Part shown: positions 8,689 to 11,612 of the stretch, one piece after another | Layout: each line of letters opens with the position of its first letter | Numbering within the stretch: position 1 is the first letter of the stretch | DNA from: an uncultured Actinomycetes bacterium | Lineage (GTDB): Bacteria; Actinomycetota; Actinomycetes; Mycobacteriales; Mycobacteriaceae | DNA length: 11,612 nucleotides | NCBI GenBank assembly: GCA_903911165.1 | Contig: CAIWCQ010000185.1 | Location: 1-11,612 of the forward strand | Direction of reading: 5' to 3' | Notes under the pieces: model-generated | Seen by the model: the letters and a program-made list of their open reading frames with translations, nothing else | The model's database searches: none | Told to the model about the DNA's origin: nothing | Made by a program: the position numbers and the translations under genes

Positions 8689-9702
8689 TCAGGGCGCGGA
8701 GAAAATCTGTTCCCAGTCGTCCTTCATGCTGACGACGGTCCATCCTCGCTGTGGCGCGTCGGCCAGCGCCTTCACCAGCGTCCCACTGCTCGTAGGGTTC
8801 ACGTCGTACTGGTACTCGCGGACGGCGTCGGTGTGATGGATGAGCACGCCCAGGCTGGGTTGCGGATTGTCGATCGTGGTGTATTCCAGCATCTGGGTGT
8901 CGCCATCGCTGTTGCCGAACGCGATGATTGGGCGCCGGCCGATGAACTGGTGGATGCCCGCGGGCTTACCGGCCTTGTCGTCGACGAACAGGTAGTCGAG
9001 TGTCTTGACCAGTACCGGCCCGGTGTCGCGCAACTCATAGGTCACCCGGCCGGTGGAGCCGACGACCTGTTCCGGCGGGATGCCGTAGACGCGTTCGCTC
9101 CACGCCCGCATGAAGTCAGCGCCGCCGCCGGAGACGATGAAGGTTTGAAAGTCGTTGGCACGCAGATAGCGCAGTACCTCCTGCATGGGTTGATAGGTGA
9201 GTTGGTCGTAGGGCCTTTCGAACCTCGGATGTTCGGCGGTTCCGATCCAGTCCTGCACCCGCGCGGAGAACTCGTCGGTGGTCATGCCGGCGTGGGTCAG
9301 GGCGATGATGCGCAGGAGACCCTCGTGGCGCGGGCCCGCGAGCAGTTTCGCGGTATCGCCGGCGAGCAGGGCAGCCACCATCGGGTCCTCTTTGAGGGCG
9401 GGTTGTGCGGACACCATCCGGTTGATCTCGTCGACGGCGAAGGCGAGCTGGAACGGGATCGGATTCTCCGGCCACAGGCAGCCGTCATTGTCGAAAACCG
9501 CGATGCGTTGCGACACCGGGACGAAGTCGGGCGAACCCTCGTCGGTGGTGCGCTCGACGAAGGACATGATGGCCGCGCGTGCGTCGCCCTCTCTCCAGGA
9601 CGGCAGCGGGTCCGCGGTGGAACCTCCGCACGCGGTCGACCCCATGATCAGGACCAGAATCACGGCGAGCCAGGTGAACCTCGGTCGACTGGACGTGCGC
9701 AC
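8689..9702 (-). CDS. HAD-superfamily phosphatase-like lipoprotein
   Basis: The start is GTG at 9702, with AAGGAG 7 bases upstream, giving 337 residues. The frame stays open well upstream, but that part overlaps the SufE-like gene and is a shadow. The N-terminus (VRTSSRPRF, hydrophobic LAVILVLIMGSTAC) is a lipoprotein signal with Cys25 as lipid site. HAD motifs follow: motif I FDNDGCLW with Asp71 and Asp73, motif II Ser191 (VSGGG), a motif III lysine (Lys243 or Lys246), and motif IV GNSDGD (Asp266, Asp268). The usual Thr after DxDG is Cys75 here. The end, QRGWTVVSMKDDWEQIF, is typical of a HAD group that I recall occurring near sulfatase genes. Hydrolysis of a phosphate ester outside the membrane is inferred; the substrate is unknown. 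It sits 26 bases after the SufE-like gene and is probably co-transcribed with it. Confidence 0.88.
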   Translation of the reverse strand: MRTSSRPRFTWLAVILVLIMGSTACGGSTADPLPSWREGDARAAIMSFVERTTDEGSPDFVPVSQRIAVFDNDGCLWPENPIPFQLAFAVDEINRMVSAQPALKEDPMVAALLAGDTAKLLAGPRHEGLLRIIALTHAGMTTDEFSARVQDWIGTAEHPRFERPYDQLTYQPMQEVLRYLRANDFQTFIVSGGGADFMRAWSERVYGIPPEQVVGSTGRVTYELRDTGPVLVKTLDYLFVDDKAGKPAGIHQFIGRRPIIAFGNSDGDTQMLEYTTIDNPQPSLGVLIHHTDAVREYQYDVNPTSSGTLVKALADAPQRGWTVVSMKDDWEQIFSAP

Positions 9703-9709
9703 GGGTCGT

Positions 9710-9715
9710 CTCCTT
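9710..9715 (-). promoter_or_regulatory. Shine-Dalgarno sequence that fixes the HAD lipoprotein start
   Basis: AAGGAG on the minus strand stands 7 bases before the GTG at 9702. It picks this start out of an open frame that runs about 500 bases further upstream and gives a protein that begins with a normal lipoprotein signal. Confidence 0.75.
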
Positions 9716-9728
9716 GTCTCCGCGGGTG

Positions 9729-10148
9729 TCACCCGGCGGCGCGCAACCGCCGTTTGATTCGAGTCAGCATGGCCGACATGCCGCGCAGCCGCAACGGGCT
9801 GATCAGAGCTGCCAGTCCCAGCTCGGCGTAGAAGTCGTCGGGCACCGCAAGGATGTCCGCCACCGGTTGACCATCGAGACCGGCAGCCAGGATCGAGGCG
9901 AACCCGCGGGTGGTCGGCGCCTCGGCCGGCGCGCTGAAATACAGCCGCACGCTGCCCGGATCGGTGGCGTCGACGTGCAGGAACAGCGGTGACTGGCATT
10001 CGGGCACGGGCTCCATCGCGGCCTCGGTGAGATCGGCCGGCAGGCCGGGGAGGTCGTTGGCGAACTCCAGGAGCAGCGCCAGCTTGTCTTGGCCAGCCAT
10101 CTCGGCGAACTCCGAGACCACCTCGGCCAGTGGCGCAGGCATGCTCAC
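9729..10148 (-). CDS. SufE-like cysteine desulfuration protein
   Basis: From GTG at 10148 the product has 139 residues; the alternative ATG at 10142 gives 137. It matches M. tuberculosis Rv3284 almost throughout in my recall, for example [16 protein letters not shown] and [19 protein letters not shown]. The Cys in ECQSP (Cys51 from the GTG) corresponds to the sulfur-accepting Cys of SufE. SufE proteins take persulfide sulfur from a cysteine desulfurase and pass it on for Fe-S cluster assembly; whether this divergent form does so is not shown by the sequence. The GTG overlaps the sseA stop in a GTGA arrangement, which points to translational coupling, and I see no separate Shine-Dalgarno sequence. 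The pairing with a sulfurtransferase gene supports a role in sulfur transfer. Confidence 0.9.
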   Translation of the reverse strand: MSMPAPLAEVVSEFAEMAGQDKLALLLEFANDLPGLPADLTEAAMEPVPECQSPLFLHVDATDPGSVRLYFSAPAEAPTTRGFASILAAGLDGQPVADILAVPDDFYAELGLAALISPLRLRGMSAMLTRIKRRLRAAG

Positions 10149-11035
10149 GCCGGCACGGATCCAGGCTGTGCCCCGGTCGCCACCGGCGCCCGAACGGCAT
10201 TGCCCCACTCCGTCCACGAGCCGTCGTAGTTGCGCACGCCCGGGATGCCGAGCAGATGAGTCAGCACGAACCAGGTGTGGCTGGACCGCTCACCGATCCG
10301 GCAGTAGGCGATGGTGTTGTCGCCCGGTTTCACGAAGGAATAGATCTCATCGAGTTCGGCGCGGGACCGGAACCGGCCGGTGTCGTCGGCGGCACGCGCC
10401 CACGGCACCGAGACCGCCGACGGGATGTGGCCGCCGCGCAGTGCGCCCTCCTCGGGGTAGTCCGGCATGTGGGTGCGCTCGCCGGTGTACTCCTGCGGCG
10501 AACGGACGTCGATCAACGTGGCATCACCCAGTGATGCCAGCACGTCGGACTGATAAGCCCGGATTGGCCCATCACTGCGCTCCACTACGGGGTAACCGGC
10601 GGTGGTCGTCTCGGGGACATCCAGGGTGGTGTCGCGTCCCTCAGCCATCCAGAGGTCCCGGCCACCGTTGAGCAGTCGGACATCAGGGTGACCGAACAGG
10701 GTGAACACCCACAGGGCGTAGGCCGCCCACCAGTTGCTCTTGTCCCCGTAGATCACCACGGTGTCGTCGCGCGCGATGCCCTTGCGGTTCATCAAATCCG
10801 CGAACCGCGCCCCATCGATGTAGTCGCGGACCAGCTGATCGTTGAGGTCGGTGTGCCAGTCGATTTTCACTGCACCGGGGATATGGCCGACGTCGTAGAG
10901 CAGCACGTCCTCATCGGACTCGACGATCGCCAGACCGGGCTTGCCCAGATTCTCCGATAGCCAGTCACCGGTGACCAGGCGTTCCGGGTGGGCGTAGTCC
11001 TGCAGGGCGGGGCTTGGATCGGGAGGTAGCGGCAC
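10145..11035 (-). CDS. sseA: Thiosulfate/3-mercaptopyruvate sulfurtransferase (two-domain rhodanese)
   Basis: The product has 296 residues, against about 297 for M. tuberculosis SseA (Rv3283), and shares its N-terminus ([17 protein letters not shown]), which supports the GTG start. Two rhodanese domains are visible: the first with [17 protein letters not shown] (48-64), the second with [12 protein letters not shown] (174-185) and the active loop CRIGERSSH (245-253). Cys245 would carry the persulfide. The matching place in the first domain, YGDKSNWW, has Asp98 instead of Cys, so that domain is non-catalytic, as in other tandem rhodaneses. The enzyme moves sulfane sulfur from thiosulfate or mercaptopyruvate to an acceptor in the cytoplasm. 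It starts 9 bases after the maf stop, without a clear Shine-Dalgarno sequence, and overlaps the SufE-like gene by 4 bases: a tight operon. Confidence 0.95.
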   Translation of the reverse strand: MPLPPDPSPALQDYAHPERLVTGDWLSENLGKPGLAIVESDEDVLLYDVGHIPGAVKIDWHTDLNDQLVRDYIDGARFADLMNRKGIARDDTVVIYGDKSNWWAAYALWVFTLFGHPDVRLLNGGRDLWMAEGRDTTLDVPETTTAGYPVVERSDGPIRAYQSDVLASLGDATLIDVRSPQEYTGERTHMPDYPEEGALRGGHIPSAVSVPWARAADDTGRFRSRAELDEIYSFVKPGDNTIAYCRIGERSSHTWFVLTHLLGIPGVRNYDGSWTEWGNAVRAPVATGAQPGSVPA

Positions 11036-11044
11036 GAACTAAGA

Positions 11045-11612
11045 CTACCGATCTACTGGATTGGCTTCCCACAGGTCGCTTATCTGCACAGCCGCTGATT
11101 CCAACAGGCGGCGGGTGACGGCCAGGCCCAGTCCCACCACGTTGGACGGATCGCCGTCGACTCCGTCGATGAACCACCCACCCAGTCCGTCGATGGTGAA
11201 GGCGCCCGCCACAGTGAGCGGTTCGCCGCTGGCGATGTAGGCACTGAGTTCGGCCTCGGAGGGCACCCCGAACCGCACTGTGGTTACCTCCGCGATGGTC
11301 TCGGTATGGACGATCGTCGCGTCGAGCATCCGGATCAGGGTGTGCCCGGTGAAGAGTCGACCGGATTTGCCGGCCATCGAATTCCACTGGCGCCGAGCCT
11401 GTTCGGGTGTCTGCGGTTTACCCCGCAGTTCGCCGTCGACGTAGAGCATCGAGTCGCAGCCGATCACGATGCAGTCGGCGCTGACTTCTGTGTCCAGATC
11501 TCGGACCACTGCTTGGGCTTTCGCCTCGGCCAGTGCGGTGACCACGGCGGCGGGGTCGGGGCCGTCGCCAAGCTCCGCGATTGCGGCGTCCTCGTCGACG
11601 CCGGAGACGACG
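11045..11612 (-). CDS. maf: Maf-family nucleotide pyrophosphatase, N-terminal part missing
   Basis: The gene runs off the right edge. The frame is open from there to TAG at 11045-11047, giving 188 codons; the GTG at 11545 is internal. The visible start of the frame ([20 protein letters not shown]) matches the N-terminal region of M. tuberculosis Rv3282 as I recall it, so roughly the first 25-30 residues are missing, including the family's Ser/Arg nucleotide-binding motif. Visible family features are the [15 protein letters not shown] segment with its conserved Asp and GKP, the [12 protein letters not shown] segment, and [18 protein letters not shown] near the end. Maf proteins hydrolyse non-canonical or modified nucleoside triphosphates to monophosphates in the cytoplasm. 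It lies 9 bases before sseA in the same direction, the same gene order as in M. tuberculosis. Confidence 0.92.
   Translation of the reverse strand, partial: VVSGVDEDAAIAELGDGPDPAAVVTALAEAKAQAVVRDLDTEVSADCIVIGCDSMLYVDGELRGKPQTPEQARRQWNSMAGKSGRLFTGHTLIRMLDATIVHTETIAEVTTVRFGVPSEAELSAYIASGEPLTVAGAFTIDGLGGWFIDGVDGDPSNVVGLGLAVTRRLLESAAVQISDLWEANPVDR

Noticed and set aside
2329..9702. Mobile element carrying the cassette
   Set aside because: No transposase, integrase, terminal inverted repeats, target duplication or tRNA attachment site is visible at either border, and base composition looks like that of the neighbours.
8833..9831. 332-codon plus-strand frame across the HAD gene
   Set aside because: It is antisense to the HAD motifs and gives no recognisable protein; it is a codon-bias shadow.
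9703..10200. 166-residue N-terminal extension of the HAD lipoprotein
   Set aside because: It runs through the SufE-like gene in another frame. The GTG at 9702 has a strong Shine-Dalgarno sequence and starts a lipoprotein signal.

Overview
The window is GC-rich actinobacterial DNA. The predicted AccA3, SseA, SufE-like and Maf proteins match what I recall of the Mycobacterium tuberculosis proteins Rv3285, Rv3283, Rv3284 and Rv3282, in part nearly residue for residue. The source is therefore most likely a Mycobacterium or Mycolicibacterium species. The assignment rests on remembered family sequences; no search was run.

Layout, left to right. The 3' end of an epoxide hydrolase gene (1-386, plus strand) converges on, and overlaps by 8 bases, the biotin-carboxylase subunit gene accA3 (379-2169). 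Everything else is on the minus strand, so transcription runs from the right edge to the left: maf (partial, 11045-11612), sseA (10145-11035), a SufE-like gene (9729-10148), a HAD-phosphatase lipoprotein (8689-9702), a 35-codon small ORF (8546-8653), a TetR regulator (7909-8532), an AofH-like flavin amine oxidase (6469-7815), a shorter Tat-lipoprotein sulfatase (4976-6421), a longer Tat-lipoprotein sulfatase (2329-4836), then accA3. Longest gaps between genes are 159, 139 and 93 bases; no stretch over 300 bases lacks a gene.

How the genes fit together. The outer genes are conserved housekeeping functions: Maf nucleotide pyrophosphatase, sulfurtransferase, sulfur-transfer protein and acyl-CoA carboxylase. 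In M. tuberculosis, as I recall, the SufE-like gene is directly followed by accA3. Here about 7.4 kb of accessory genes lies between them. That cassette encodes three predicted surface lipoproteins (two sulfatases and a phosphatase-fold protein), a cytoplasmic amine oxidase and a TetR regulator. A 16-base inverted repeat just upstream of the amine oxidase gene is a good operator candidate. The simplest reading is a regulated scavenging module that removes sulfate (and perhaps phosphate) from an external compound and oxidises an amine. Its substrate cannot be read from the sequence.

No tRNA, rRNA, CRISPR array, insertion sequence or convincing intrinsic terminator was seen.
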